Positions 1-10,196 are shown, numbered from the stretch's first letter. The stretch: 64,000 bases of DNA from an uncultured Kangiella sp. (GCA_947498625.1 CANMKR010000001.1:798090-862089), one strand, 5' to 3'. Program-made: numbers and translations. The notes: generated by a model from the letters alone, not told the origin.

Positions 1-10
1 GGGTATATCA

Positions 11-1519
11 ATGACAAACCAAACTAAAGACACGTCCTTTTTTGGACATCCTAAAGGTCTCCAAACCTTATTTATGACCGAAATGTGGGAGCGCATGAGT
101 TACTACGGCATGCGAGGAATCCTCGTTCTATTCATGACCGCGGCAATTCAAGAAGGTGGTTTAGGGATGACTGCCGCAATCGCTACGGCAATCTATGGCT
201 TATATACCAGTTCAGTATATTTCATGGGTTTACCTGGGGGTTGGATTGCTGACCGCTTAATTGGTGGTCAAAAGGCCATTTGGTATGGCGGTATTATTAT
301 TATGTGTGGTCACATAGTATTAGCTATTCCAAATGAAGGTAGTTTCTTTGTCGGCCTGATTTTAGTTGCTTTGGGTACTGGTTTATTAAAGCCTAATATC
401 ACCGCAGTGGTGGGCCAGCTTTACAGTAGTGAAGATGAGCGCCGTGATGCGGGTTACTCCATCTATTACATGGGCATAAATATCGGCTCGTTAATTGGTT
501 ATTTTGTTTGTGGTTACTTAATGGAAAATGTTGGCTGGCACTGGGCATTCGGTGCTGCAGCAGTTGGTATGGCGTTAGGTTTGATCCAGTTCTATTTAAC
601 CAATAGTAATTTACCAGAAGTGAGTGCTAAGCCTTCTGTTGAGATTACTGAAAGCGCTCGTAAGAAAAGCTGGGCAGGTATTGGTATATTCTTATTTGCC
701 GTTGCTGTCGTCACAGCCTTAACTTTAGCAGGTACCATTTCAATTAACGCCGTGAGTCTTGCTAAGCAAACAGCTATTGTGTTAACCGCTACTTTCTTTA
801 TCTTTTTTGCCGTCATTTATTTCCGCGGAAACTTAAATCAAGTTGAAAAGAAAGGCATGTGGGCTTTATTGCTTATCTGTGTAGCTTCGGCCTGTTTCTG
901 GTCAGGCTTTGAGCAAGCAGGTTCTTCATTAAATTTATTTACTCGTGATTACACTGATAGATTTATTGGTACTTTTGAAATTCCTACTACTTGGTTCCAA
1001 TCTATCAATTCAGCTTTCATCATCCTATTAACGCCTTTCTTTGCCGCTTTCTGGATTAGATTAGGCAAACGTATGGTAACACCTGGCTATGGTTTGAAAA
1101 TGGCATTTGGTCTTATCATCATGGGTAGTGGTTTCGTGGTTATGGTATTTGCTGCGCAAGTAGCTGCTGGTGGCGGTAAATCTGCGGCCTTCTATTTAAT
1201 CTTAACTTACTTTTTACATACGGTTGGTGAATTATGCTTAAGCCCAATTGCTTTAAGTGCGGTAAGTAAGTTGTCTCCAAGACGTTATATGGGTCAGATG
1301 ATGGGCTTATTCGTATTTACCTACTCTATCGGTAACATCATTGCAGGCTTAATGGCCGGTAACTTTGATCCTAATAATGTAAAAGAGTTGCCTAGCTTAT
1401 TCCAATTCATCGCGACCTTCAGTATCGGTATCGGCGCTGTAGTTTTATTAATCGGTATGTTTAGTAAAAAGTGGGAGCAAGAAGTGGTTGAATACAAGGA
1501 AAAAGAAGAGGCTTCATAA
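11..1519 (+). CDS. POT-family proton-dependent oligopeptide transporter
   Basis: A 502-residue inner-membrane transporter of the POT/PTR (proton-coupled di/tripeptide symporter) group of the major facilitator superfamily. The family signature ExxERxxYYG is seen near residues 24-33 (EMWERMSYYG), followed by many hydrophobic spans; family members have 12-14. Length is normal for DtpA-like proteins. The start follows only ten visible bases, so the upstream signal cannot be judged. A strong hairpin terminator follows the stop, so this is the last gene of its transcript. Peptide uptake fits the many exported peptidases elsewhere in the window. The family is secure; substrate range is not readable. 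Confidence 0.93.
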   Translation: MTNQTKDTSFFGHPKGLQTLFMTEMWERMSYYGMRGILVLFMTAAIQEGGLGMTAAIATAIYGLYTSSVYFMGLPGGWIADRLIGGQKAIWYGGIIIMCGHIVLAIPNEGSFFVGLILVALGTGLLKPNITAVVGQLYSSEDERRDAGYSIYYMGINIGSLIGYFVCGYLMENVGWHWAFGAAAVGMALGLIQFYLTNSNLPEVSAKPSVEITESARKKSWAGIGIFLFAVAVVTALTLAGTISINAVSLAKQTAIVLTATFFIFFAVIYFRGNLNQVEKKGMWALLLICVASACFWSGFEQAGSSLNLFTRDYTDRFIGTFEIPTTWFQSINSAFIILLTPFFAAFWIRLGKRMVTPGYGLKMAFGLIIMGSGFVVMVFAAQVAAGGGKSAAFYLILTYFLHTVGELCLSPIALSAVSKLSPRRYMGQMMGLFVFTYSIGNIIAGLMAGNFDPNNVKELPSLFQFIATFSIGIGAVVLLIGMFSKKWEQEVVEYKEKEEAS

Positions 1520-1546
1520 ACTCTTAATTCTTTGTTATAAATTAAA

Positions 1547-1578
1547 TGGCCAAGCATTAATGCTTGGCCATTTTTTTT
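1547..1578 (+). terminator. Rho-independent terminator after the peptide transporter
   Basis: TGGCCAAGCATTAATGCTTGGCCA is an essentially perfect palindromic stem followed by eight T residues, 28 bases after the transporter stop. Confidence 0.92.
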
Positions 1579-1600
1579 GAAGGTATTGAATTTAAGGTTT

Positions 1601-2209
1601 ATGCAGCAATTCGATTTAATCAGTTCTGATACAGGGGAGTCCATCGCTTTAGATGGTGGAGAGCTTTTATATTGGCCAAATTTGTTCGATGGTAAGCCAA
1701 GCTTCAAAGAATTGATGGATTCAATTAGCTGGCAAGAAGAAACTCTGAAGATTTATGGAGTTGAAAGGGTAGTACCTAGATTAGTTGCTTGGTATGGCGA
1801 TAAGGGAGCGCACTATCGCTATTCAGGAGTGGATCATATAACCACTCCTTGGAACCAATCGCTTTTAAAGATTAAAGCTGAGTTAGAGCAAATAACAGGC
1901 GAGCAATTTAATAGTTGTTTGTGTAATTTATATCGAAATGGCCAAGATAGTATGGGCTGGCATAGTGATAATGAAAAAGAGCTTGGGGTAAATCCTGTGA
2001 TTGCTTCAATCAGTTATGGTGCAACTCGCAATTTTCATTTAAAACATAGGGTTAAGCCTAAATTAAGGCATAAAATTTCTTTAACATCTGGTAGTCTATT
2101 AATCATGAAAGGTCAGACTCAGACTCATTGGGTTCATCAAATCCCAAAAGAGCCTAAGGTCTTAGAGTCAAGAATAAACCTAACTTTTAGAAATATTATT
2201 AATCATTAG
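1601..2209 (+). CDS. alkB: AlkB-like 2-oxoglutarate/Fe(II) DNA repair dioxygenase
   Basis: A 202-residue protein of the AlkB family, which oxidatively removes alkyl lesions from nucleic-acid bases. The iron-binding HxD is seen in MGWHSDNEKELG, the second histidine in THWVHQIPK, and the 2-oxoglutarate arginine pair in RINLTFR at the C-terminus. I chose ATG 1601, five bases after AAGG, over an in-frame TTG at 1577 that falls in the terminator T-run. The size matches short AlkB2/AlkB-like proteins. The acuI-like gene follows after 8 bases, so co-transcription is likely. Confidence 0.9.
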   Translation: MQQFDLISSDTGESIALDGGELLYWPNLFDGKPSFKELMDSISWQEETLKIYGVERVVPRLVAWYGDKGAHYRYSGVDHITTPWNQSLLKIKAELEQITGEQFNSCLCNLYRNGQDSMGWHSDNEKELGVNPVIASISYGATRNFHLKHRVKPKLRHKISLTSGSLLIMKGQTQTHWVHQIPKEPKVLESRINLTFRNIINH

Positions 2210-2217
2210 GATTTTAT

Positions 2218-3201
2218 ATGCCGTTTTTAGCTTGTCGCGTTTTTGATTCCCCAGAAGTTAACCATCAACTCGTTCAGTTAGAGCTGAATGACTTATCTGA
2301 TGGCGACACCGTGATCAAAGTGGATTACTCCAGTATTAATTACAAAGATGCCTTAGCTGCTTCAGGTCGTGGCAAGATCATGAAATCATTTCCGCTAAAT
2401 GCAGGAATCGATTTGGCGGGTACAATTGAACAAACTTCAAATCCTAACTTTAAAGTTGGACAGAAAGTTTTAGTCAATGGCTGTGGCATTGGCGAAAGTC
2501 ATGATGGTGGCTTAGCCGAATATGCCCGAGTTAAAAGTGAATGGTTGATTGCACTACCAGAAGCGTATGATACTCGCCAAGCGATGATTATAGGAACGGC
2601 TGGCTTTACCGCAGCTTTGGCGATTTATCGCATGCAGCAAAATGGTCAAACGCCAGGTAAAGGTCCCATTGTAGTAACGGGCGCCAGTGGCGGAGTTGGT
2701 AGCTTTGCCGTTAATCTATTAAGCAAACTGGGCTATGAAACCATTGCTTTAACCAGTCGCCAATCAATGCGCGATTATTTACAAGGTTTAGGAGCAAGCC
2801 AAATTACTGAACTAGATAAACTCGATTTGTCGGATAAGCCTTTGGCTAAGGCTGTCTATGGCGGGGCCATTGATAACATTGGCGGTGAAACCTTATCTAA
2901 AATAATTGCTCATACCAACCTATGGGGAAATGTTGCCAGTATTGGTTTAGCAGACAGTCCAAAATTAGACGCTATGGTGTTTCCCTTTATTTTAAGAGGC
3001 GTCAGTCTGCTGGGAATAAGTTCAACCAACTGTCCAATGGATTTACGGACTAAAATTTGGCAACAATTTGGTAATGAATTGCCACTGCCAGATTTTGAAA
3101 AAATTGTTTCCAAAGAGATAAAGTTAGCAGATGTCTTTCCTTATTTTGATCAGCTGATTGATAAAAAACATCATGGAAGATTGATCGTTAATTGTCAGTA
3201 A
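2218..3201 (+). CDS. acuI: AcuI/YhdH-family acrylyl-CoA reductase (NADPH)
   Basis: A 327-residue zinc-independent medium-chain dehydrogenase/reductase of the YhdH/AcuI group; characterised members reduce acryloyl-CoA to propionyl-CoA and so detoxify acrylate, for example from DMSP breakdown. Seen: N-terminal GroES-like half with NYKDALAASGRGKI, the NADPH-binding motif VTGASGGVGSFA near residues 153-164, and GGAIDNIGGETL typical of the group. It sits between alkB and the nuclease-helicase pair with short gaps, so all may be one transcript. The DMSP link is family knowledge only; no DMSP lyase is seen nearby. Confidence 0.88.
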   Translation: MPFLACRVFDSPEVNHQLVQLELNDLSDGDTVIKVDYSSINYKDALAASGRGKIMKSFPLNAGIDLAGTIEQTSNPNFKVGQKVLVNGCGIGESHDGGLAEYARVKSEWLIALPEAYDTRQAMIIGTAGFTAALAIYRMQQNGQTPGKGPIVVTGASGGVGSFAVNLLSKLGYETIALTSRQSMRDYLQGLGASQITELDKLDLSDKPLAKAVYGGAIDNIGGETLSKIIAHTNLWGNVASIGLADSPKLDAMVFPFILRGVSLLGISSTNCPMDLRTKIWQQFGNELPLPDFEKIVSKEIKLADVFPYFDQLIDKKHHGRLIVNCQ

Positions 3202-3216
3202 TAAGGGTTGCTATTA

Positions 3217-5913
3217 ATGGATTTTAGCTCATTCGAATCTAACACTTTAGAAGCCAATCAGAGCCTTATTGTCACGGCTAGTAAGCGGCAAGCTCGCTAT
3301 CTTCGGGAGCTATATCAGCAGCAGCAAATCGCTCAAGGTAAATGCGCTTGGCAGGCATTGACGATTATGCCTTGGAATGCGTTTTTGGATAAGTGTTGGG
3401 GGCTCTATAGACTAACAGCTAAAGATACTTTACCGATAAGACTGAATAAAGCGCAAAGCCAGCACTTATGGCAGACCATAGTTACAAGCTCCAAACATAC
3501 CAATGATTTACTGAATGTTAAGCAAACCATTAAGTTGTCTTTTGACGCTTGGAGAATGTTAAATCAGTGGCAAATCAAAGATTTTAGTTTTATTCATGGC
3601 GATACCGATCAAGAGGCTTTTGCAGAGTGGTACTTTGAATACAAAAAGCAATTATCAGAACATCGATGGCTCGATAGCTACCAAATAGGCTCAGTCTTAG
3701 CCGACAAGATTGGCAGTTATATTAATCAGTTACCGGCAAACATCGCCTTTTATGGCTTTCAACAAATAACGCCTCAACAAAAGACCATTATCGATGCCAT
3801 TCATTTCAAAAAAGGACAGCTAGAACTAAAGCAGGAAGTAACTGATTTTTGTAAACGAAGAGTATTCTCAGCCGACACCCAAGATCAAGAAATCCTCAGT
3901 GCTGTTCGCTGGGCAATCGGGAGGTTAGAAACTAATCGTGAACAAAGTATCGCTATTTTAGTTCCTGATCTTGAGCAACAGCGCTCTAAAATAGAGCGAG
4001 TGATTCAAAGAGAGTTGTACCCAGATGAATTTTTAGCAGGAAAAACGACACATCATTGGCACGATATTTCGGTGGCTGAAAATATTGAGCAGCAACCAAT
4101 GATAGAAGTGACGTTTTTATGGCTAAAATTATTTGATAACAGTTTAAATAAACCCCAATTACAAACCTTATTACTGACGCCTTATCTTTATTCAACACAA
4201 GAACAGTCATGGCAAGCCTGTCAATTAGAGCTTGAGATCAGAAAATCCAATAAAGAGTTTTACTCATTAGAAGCTATCAATAGTTTGTGTCAAAAACGCG
4301 AGTTGGAATTTAATTGGCTTAGCCTGATAAATGAACGACTGCAAAGCAGTGATGAACTCAAGTCGATCAGTTTCAAAGAATTTATTCAGTCAGTATTATC
4401 GAAGTTAGAGGCTTTGCACTGGAGTGGTTATCAATCCTTGTCGAGTCGAGAGTTTCAACTGCAACAAAAACTGCTGGAGTTTATCAAAGCTGCGGTTAGT
4501 TTAGCGCTTGTCAGTAATTCGAAACTAAATTGGTCGCAAGCATTAAATCTATTGCAGAACTTTATTCAAGAACAGAATTTTCATCAGGAAACGCCACAAG
4601 CGGCGATTAAAGTTATGGGTATGCTTGAGGCCATGACGATTGGTTTTGATGCTATTTGGATGGTTGGAGCGACCGATAAGTTATTGCCTGCCAAAGCAAC
4701 CATTAATCCTTTTTTATCAAAAGCATTACAGCTGAAATACAATTTACCGGGTTCATCACATCAACGCGAACTTGAGTATGCAGAAGCGGTGTTAGCTTCT
4801 TTACAAGCTAAGGATGAGTTGATTTTCAGTTACGCTCTACATGATGAAGAACAAGAACAATTGTTAAGTCCGCTACTGAATCCATTGGTCGATGAAGTAG
4901 GAATATCGCCTTTATCTTTAGCAACAGAGTTACCAGCATATATCAGCGATTGGCCTTTATCAGAGGTGGAAACTTATAGTGATGATAATGGTTTGCCCTT
5001 ATCAAATGATGGTTATATCGCTGGTGGTACAGGCCTTTTAAAAGCTCAAGCTGCTTCGCCTTTTGATGCTTACCTTCGCTATCGATTGAACTTATACCCT
5101 TTGCAAACCGATGACTTGGGTGTTTCTTTTATGGATAGAGGGAATATTTTTCATAAAGTGATGCAAATTATTTGGCAGCACCTAAAAACTCAGCGGGCTT
5201 TACTAAACCTTTTAGATACTGAGCTTCATTCCTTAGTGGATAGAACGATAACCACGACATTGAATATTGAATCCAAGCATTTATACCTGCTTAATCATCA
5301 AGGCTTTTTTGAATCTGAACAATCCAGATTGAAAAGCTTAGTTTTGTCGGCATTAGAGTTTGATAAAAAACGAGTGGCTTTTGAAGTGATTGCCACTGAA
5401 GCAAAACGACAAGTGGAAGTTGGCGGTTTATTACTGAATATTAGTATCGATAGGATTGACCAACTAGAGGATGGTAGCTTGATCATTATTGATTATAAAA
5501 CCGGTGTGCCACGTTTAATTGATTTAATGAATGATCCTATTGGTGAGCCGCAGCTTTTATTGTATGCCATTAGCGAGCACAAAGAATCTCAACCTGTAGC
5601 AGGCGTTTTATTTTATCAAGCGCATTTGAAAGGCAGTAAATATATTGGCTTTACTGAAGCCTCTGAAATGATACCTGGTGTGAAAGCGTTACAAGATTTA
5701 GCTAATAACCCTTATTCGGAGCAATTCGAATTGGCAATAAAGCAATGGCGAACAATGCTCAATGAAATTGCTGAATCCTTTAAAAAGGGGGAGGCCAACC
5801 TTACGGATTACAGTGGTAACTTCGCTGACCATTATCCTGTTAGTCGCTGGTTAGAAAGAGATGATGAATATCAAATGGCCATACAAGTGCTAGCTGAGGA
5901 CTCACGATCATGA
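3217..5913 (+). CDS. AddB-like PD-(D/E)XK nuclease, recombination repair subunit
   Basis: An 898-residue protein resembling the inactive-helicase/nuclease subunit of AddAB-type double-strand-break enzymes (the proteobacterial 'probable DNA repair protein' family). The C-terminal RecB-like nuclease is visible: acidic residue in ISIDRID (D745) and DYKTG (D759, K761). The N-terminus has no Walker A (SKRQARYL instead). The position of the first iron-sulfur cysteine, usually QxxCPF, reads QAASPF (S614), and the C-terminal tail has no cysteine cluster. ATG 3217 is chosen because AAGGG lies nine bases upstream; the TTG at 3208 abuts that site. The stop overlaps the next start by 4 bases, so the two proteins are probably partners. 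Confidence 0.85.
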   Translation: MDFSSFESNTLEANQSLIVTASKRQARYLRELYQQQQIAQGKCAWQALTIMPWNAFLDKCWGLYRLTAKDTLPIRLNKAQSQHLWQTIVTSSKHTNDLLNVKQTIKLSFDAWRMLNQWQIKDFSFIHGDTDQEAFAEWYFEYKKQLSEHRWLDSYQIGSVLADKIGSYINQLPANIAFYGFQQITPQQKTIIDAIHFKKGQLELKQEVTDFCKRRVFSADTQDQEILSAVRWAIGRLETNREQSIAILVPDLEQQRSKIERVIQRELYPDEFLAGKTTHHWHDISVAENIEQQPMIEVTFLWLKLFDNSLNKPQLQTLLLTPYLYSTQEQSWQACQLELEIRKSNKEFYSLEAINSLCQKRELEFNWLSLINERLQSSDELKSISFKEFIQSVLSKLEALHWSGYQSLSSREFQLQQKLLEFIKAAVSLALVSNSKLNWSQALNLLQNFIQEQNFHQETPQAAIKVMGMLEAMTIGFDAIWMVGATDKLLPAKATINPFLSKALQLKYNLPGSSHQRELEYAEAVLASLQAKDELIFSYALHDEEQEQLLSPLLNPLVDEVGISPLSLATELPAYISDWPLSEVETYSDDNGLPLSNDGYIAGGTGLLKAQAASPFDAYLRYRLNLYPLQTDDLGVSFMDRGNIFHKVMQIIWQHLKTQRALLNLLDTELHSLVDRTITTTLNIESKHLYLLNHQGFFESEQSRLKSLVLSALEFDKKRVAFEVIATEAKRQVEVGGLLLNISIDRIDQLEDGSLIIIDYKTGVPRLIDLMNDPIGEPQLLLYAISEHKESQPVAGVLFYQAHLKGSKYIGFTEASEMIPGVKALQDLANNPYSEQFELAIKQWRTMLNEIAESFKKGEANLTDYSGNFADHYPVSRWLERDDEYQMAIQVLAEDSRS

Positions 5914-8900
5914 CTAATGCAGTCTTAGCGCCTGATCAAATGGTTCGCGATATGGCGATTGATGTAAAGCAATCCTTTATTGTGCAAGCCCCAGCGGGAG
6001 CAGGTAAAACCAGCCTCTTAACGCAAAGGATTTTAAATCTTTTAACCATTGTTGATAATCCAGAAGAAATTGTTGCTGTTACTTTTACTCGAAAAGCTGC
6101 GGCAGAAATGCGTCATCGCTTGATTGAATCTTTACATCAGGCATCAGGCCCAGAACCAGAGTTAGCGCATGAAAAAAGAAGTTGGCAACTCGCCAATCAA
6201 GTTTTAAAACGCGATGCACAATTGCAATGGAATTTGTTAAAGAATTCGCACCGATTGAGAATTTTGACGATAGATTCCTTGTCTAGTTTGATCGCTAATC
6301 AAATGCCATTGATTAGTAACCTTGGAGGTTCGTTAGGGATTACTGAATTTCCACAAGAGTCCTATCAAGATGCTGCTAAAGCGGTGTTGAGTTACTTAAA
6401 CGATGATGATTACTCTGAAGATTTAATTTTGCTATTAAGCCATCTGGATAATCAAGTAGAGCGCTTGATTGGTCTCTTGGCAAAGATGTTAGCAAAGCGT
6501 GACCAATGGTTGCGCTTATTAGGTGCTGGCGATTTAGATATCAGTATACTTCAGCAAGGCATTACCGAAATTGCTAATTTACGCTTACAGCAGCTGTCTC
6601 AATTTAAAACCAGTTTTGAAGCATCTACATTAATTGCAGCGATTCAATTCGCAGCTGGTTTTATCGATAAGTCACATCCGTTAGCAGAACTAAAGCAAAT
6701 TCAAGCGCTACCTGAGTTTAATGCAGATCATCTCCTTCAATGGAAAGCCATTGCTGATTTTTGTTTAACTGCTTCAGGCACTTTTAGAAAAAGCCTGAAT
6801 AAAAACCAAGGTCTGTTGGCAGATAAAGATCTGGAAGGCGAAGATAAAGTTGTTGGTAAACAAATTAAAGCTGACTTAAAAGCGCAACTTGAAAACTGGT
6901 CAGAAATTAAGGGTTTTGCTGAAGCATTAGCGGATATTAATAATTTTCCTTTAGCCATCTATAACGATAATCAACAACAATTATTAAGTTCATTGCTGAA
7001 ACTCTTGAGGCTAGCAACGGTTGAACTCAATATAGATTTTCAGTCTCGCTCGGAAGCAGATTTTATTGAGGTTTCTTTAGCAGCTGATAGAGCACTGGGC
7101 TATTTTGATGAGCCAAGTGATTTAGCTTTAAAACTAGATTATCAGATTTCGCATATACTAGTGGATGAGTTTCAAGACACTTCTTTTACTCAATATCGAT
7201 TACTAAATAAGCTGATTGCAGGTTGGCAAAGACATGACGGGCGAACACTTTTTTTGGTCGGCGATCCGATGCAGTCGATATACCGATTTAGAGAAGCTAA
7301 TGTGGGTTTGTTTATTAAAACGCAGCAAGATGGCATTGGCGATATAGATATAGTGCCGTTAACACTTACTGCTAACTTTAGATCATCACAAGTGGTTATC
7401 GATTGGGTGAATGATAAATTCTCGAAAATTTTCCCAGAACTTAATGACGCACTGTTAGGCGCGGTAAGCTATTCACCGGCAATAGCTATGAAGCCAATGG
7501 TTACTAATGATTCGGTTAACTTTATCAGCAGTTTTGATGAGTCAAAAGTTTCAGAGGCTGCGCAAATAGCTAAGCAAATTGTGCAACTAAAGCAACAGGA
7601 TCCCGAGCAGTCTATTGCTATTTTAGTTCGTGGTCGCAGTCATGCAGAGCCAATTGCGAAAGCTTTAAATGAAGCTGGTGTTGGTTTTTATGCCAAGGAT
7701 ATGCAGCTTCTTAAGCATAAAGCCGTCATTACTGACTTGATCAGTATGGCAAGGTTTTTACTACAGCCGTTTGATGCGATTGCTTTTGTTGCGGTATTAA
7801 AATCCCCTTATTTTGGACTATCTTTAACGGATATCAGCCATCTACAACAAAAATTCTCTTCTCATTATTTAAGTTTTTTAACTAAGTTTGAGACGGTGGC
7901 AGAGCTGAGTGAGTTAGCCAATAAAATATTGGCAAACAAGGCCCAGTATCTAGTAGAGGCTCTTCATCAAACCGGTCGCAATCCTTTGTCACAAGTGCTA
8001 GAAACTTTATGGCTGTCTCTGGGTGGGCCTAGTGCTCTTCTTAATAAAGCGGCGTTAGATGAAGCTGAGTCTTTCTTTACAGTGTTGCTCAAGCAAGAGC
8101 AAACGCAAAAAATCGTAACCATAGACGTTATTGAATCAGCCTTAGCGCAGCTTTATGCACAGCAAAAAAAGTTGGATGATGATGTGGAAATTATGACCAT
8201 GCATAAATCCAAAGGTTTAGAGTTTGATACCGTCTTCTTGCCTTCGTTAGAAAAGCGTAAACGAGCGGATGACCATCAATTATTAATTTGGGAAGAGTTT
8301 ACCTCAGGTTATGAGCAACATTATCTATTAGCACCTATCCAGGCGCAAGAAACCAAAGAGCCTATTTATCAATTGGCGCGTGATATTCAGAACAAGAAAT
8401 CTCAGTATGAAGATGCTCGGGTTTTATATGTGGCTGCTACTCGTGCTAAAAAGCGTTTGTATCTCAGTTGCGAGTTAAAAACTAAATATGACGATAGAAA
8501 AGATGAATGGACATTTAATCCAGTGTCTAAACAATCCTTACTACATTATTTGACTCCTTTTTATAATAGTTCGATTGAGGAGACTTTCAATGATTTAAGC
8601 TTTGAAGTTGAGAATGATGCGACTAATCAAAGTGAAAGTTATGACTGGTATAGAGTTAAAGCTAATACTTCCTTGCCGCAAGTCGATTCAATTTTGGGTA
8701 AGATTGAAAAGGTGAAGCCGGTTGAAACAGACATTGATTTTGATTGGGCCAGTGATGTCGCTCGAGTGGCTGGGTTAGTAATACATCAACTATTGGAGTC
8801 GATTGGTAACGGTCAGCTCCAATGGGCTGATTTAGCTAATAGCGAATATTCATTGGTGAAAACAACCCTAGCTGAGCAATTGGCGGATAAGCAAGAGCAG

Positions 8901-9281
8901 CAACAGGCCTTTAAGAAAATTCTAAAAGCGATTGAGCTGATGACTACTGATCCAAAAATGACTTGGATTTTACAGCCACATCAGCAAGCATTTTGTGAGT
9001 GGTCTTTATCTCATTGTGTGATTAACGCAGAGGGCGAACAAGAAATTCAAAATATGATCATTGATAGAACCTTTGTTGATTCAGATGATATAAGATGGAT
9101 TATAGATTATAAATCGGGTGAACATTTAGGCTCGGATTTAGAGAGTTTTATTCAATCGGAAATAAAGCGTTACAAGCCGCAGTTAGATAAGTATCAAGCA
9201 GCTTTGCAGCAACTAGAAAAACGTGAAATCAAAAAAGCACTTTATTATCCGATGCATCAAAAATTTGTGGAATTGATATGA
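5910..9281 (+). CDS. AddA/RecB-like UvrD-family helicase-nuclease
   Basis: An 1123-residue superfamily 1 helicase fused to a C-terminal RecB-type nuclease. Seen in order: Walker A APAGAGKTS (27-35), motif Ia TFTRKAAAEMRHR, Walker B DEFQDTS, motif III GDPMQSIYRFREAN, motif V/Va MTMHKSKGLEFD, motif VI YVAATRAKKRL, then nuclease residues D1052 and DYKSG (D1066, K1068). Such proteins unwind and resect broken DNA ends in homologous recombination. ATG lies in an ATGA overlap with the AddB-like gene, which supports a two-nuclease heterodimer of AddAB type. Whether RecBCD also exists cannot be told from this window. Confidence 0.92.
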   Translation: MTNAVLAPDQMVRDMAIDVKQSFIVQAPAGAGKTSLLTQRILNLLTIVDNPEEIVAVTFTRKAAAEMRHRLIESLHQASGPEPELAHEKRSWQLANQVLKRDAQLQWNLLKNSHRLRILTIDSLSSLIANQMPLISNLGGSLGITEFPQESYQDAAKAVLSYLNDDDYSEDLILLLSHLDNQVERLIGLLAKMLAKRDQWLRLLGAGDLDISILQQGITEIANLRLQQLSQFKTSFEASTLIAAIQFAAGFIDKSHPLAELKQIQALPEFNADHLLQWKAIADFCLTASGTFRKSLNKNQGLLADKDLEGEDKVVGKQIKADLKAQLENWSEIKGFAEALADINNFPLAIYNDNQQQLLSSLLKLLRLATVELNIDFQSRSEADFIEVSLAADRALGYFDEPSDLALKLDYQISHILVDEFQDTSFTQYRLLNKLIAGWQRHDGRTLFLVGDPMQSIYRFREANVGLFIKTQQDGIGDIDIVPLTLTANFRSSQVVIDWVNDKFSKIFPELNDALLGAVSYSPAIAMKPMVTNDSVNFISSFDESKVSEAAQIAKQIVQLKQQDPEQSIAILVRGRSHAEPIAKALNEAGVGFYAKDMQLLKHKAVITDLISMARFLLQPFDAIAFVAVLKSPYFGLSLTDISHLQQKFSSHYLSFLTKFETVAELSELANKILANKAQYLVEALHQTGRNPLSQVLETLWLSLGGPSALLNKAALDEAESFFTVLLKQEQTQKIVTIDVIESALAQLYAQQKKLDDDVEIMTMHKSKGLEFDTVFLPSLEKRKRADDHQLLIWEEFTSGYEQHYLLAPIQAQETKEPIYQLARDIQNKKSQYEDARVLYVAATRAKKRLYLSCELKTKYDDRKDEWTFNPVSKQSLLHYLTPFYNSSIEETFNDLSFEVENDATNQSESYDWYRVKANTSLPQVDSILGKIEKVKPVETDIDFDWASDVARVAGLVIHQLLESIGNGQLQWADLANSEYSLVKTTLAEQLADKQEQQQAFKKILKAIELMTTDPKMTWILQPHQQAFCEWSLSHCVINAEGEQEIQNMIIDRTFVDSDDIRWIIDYKSGEHLGSDLESFIQSEIKRYKPQLDKYQAALQQLEKREIKKALYYPMHQKFVELI

Positions 9282-9820
9282 TACCAACGATTACAACTGA
9301 ACGATTAATTTTACGACCAATGCTGGAGTCCGACTTTGAGGACTATTGCAAATACGGTTTAGATCCAGAAGTGATGAAGTTTATTCGGCCGGTGGGTTCA
9401 AAAGCAGAAACTCACGAAGCCTTTAAAGGTTTTCAAAAAGATTGGCAAGACGAACAAGGGCAATGGATGGCGTTAGCGGTTGAATTAATTGCGGACGGAT
9501 CATTAATTGGTGATGTAGGATTTCGATATTCTAATAAAGAGCACTTGCAAATCGAACTAGGCTATAAGTTTAATAAAGATTTCCATGGTAAAGGCTTTGG
9601 TACCGAGGCCGTTGATGCAATGGTTAAGCATATCAATGAGCATTGGGACTTTCATAAATTAGTTGCTTATTGCGATCCTAGAAACACCGCTTCTTATAAA
9701 TTGATGCGACGCTATGGAATGCAGCAAGAAGGTCATTTTAAAGAGCATTTTAAGTTTGGTGACACATGGCAAGATGAACTGGCATATGGGGTCTTAAAAA
9801 GAGATTTAATTATCAAGTGA
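9278..9820 (+). CDS. GNAT-family N-acetyltransferase (RimJ/RimL-like)
   Basis: A 180-residue acetyl-CoA-dependent acyltransferase. The N-terminal TERLILRPM pattern, the acetyl-CoA pyrophosphate loop KDFHGKGFGTEA and the YCDPRNTASYKLMRRYGM segment are typical of the RimJ/RimL branch, which acetylates amino groups on proteins or small molecules. ATGA overlap with the helicase gene and a GTGA overlap with the cupin gene make it part of the same operon. The substrate cannot be predicted. Confidence 0.88.
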   Translation: MIPTITTERLILRPMLESDFEDYCKYGLDPEVMKFIRPVGSKAETHEAFKGFQKDWQDEQGQWMALAVELIADGSLIGDVGFRYSNKEHLQIELGYKFNKDFHGKGFGTEAVDAMVKHINEHWDFHKLVAYCDPRNTASYKLMRRYGMQQEGHFKEHFKFGDTWQDELAYGVLKRDLIIK

Positions 9821-10182
9821 AAAAAATCAACTTAGCAGAAAAATTCAGCTTGTTTGATGAGCACTGGACTCCCAAAGTGCTGGCAGAATCAAATGAACAG
9901 CTAGTTAAAATAGCGAAAGGTCAGGGTGAACTCGTTTGGCATCAGCATGATGATGCTGATGAACTGTTTATTGTTTTCAAAGGGCAACTAACCATTAAAC
10001 TAGAGTCGAAAAATATTGTTCTAAATGAGGGAGACATGTTTATTGTTCCCAAAGGAGTTCAGCACTGTCCTTTCGCTGAGGAAGAAACTCACTTTTTAAT
10101 GATTGAGCCTAAATCAGTGATCAATACTGGCGAAAGTTCTGATGAACGAAGGCTAGAAGCTGAAGACTTAGATTGGATATAG
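9817..10182 (+). CDS. Small cupin-domain protein
   Basis: A 121-residue single-domain cupin. Metal-binding motif 1 is WHQHDDADELFIVFKG (HxH and a downstream E) and motif 2 is EGDMFIVPKGVQHCP. GTG is used as start in a GTGA overlap with the acetyltransferase; no ATG is available nearby. It ends the operon and is followed by two REP-like hairpins. Function of this kind of stand-alone cupin is unknown; it could bind a metal and a small ligand. Confidence 0.85.
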   Translation: MKKINLAEKFSLFDEHWTPKVLAESNEQLVKIAKGQGELVWHQHDDADELFIVFKGQLTIKLESKNIVLNEGDMFIVPKGVQHCPFAEEETHFLMIEPKSVINTGESSDERRLEAEDLDWI

Positions 10183-10196
10183 ACTAATATAATTTA

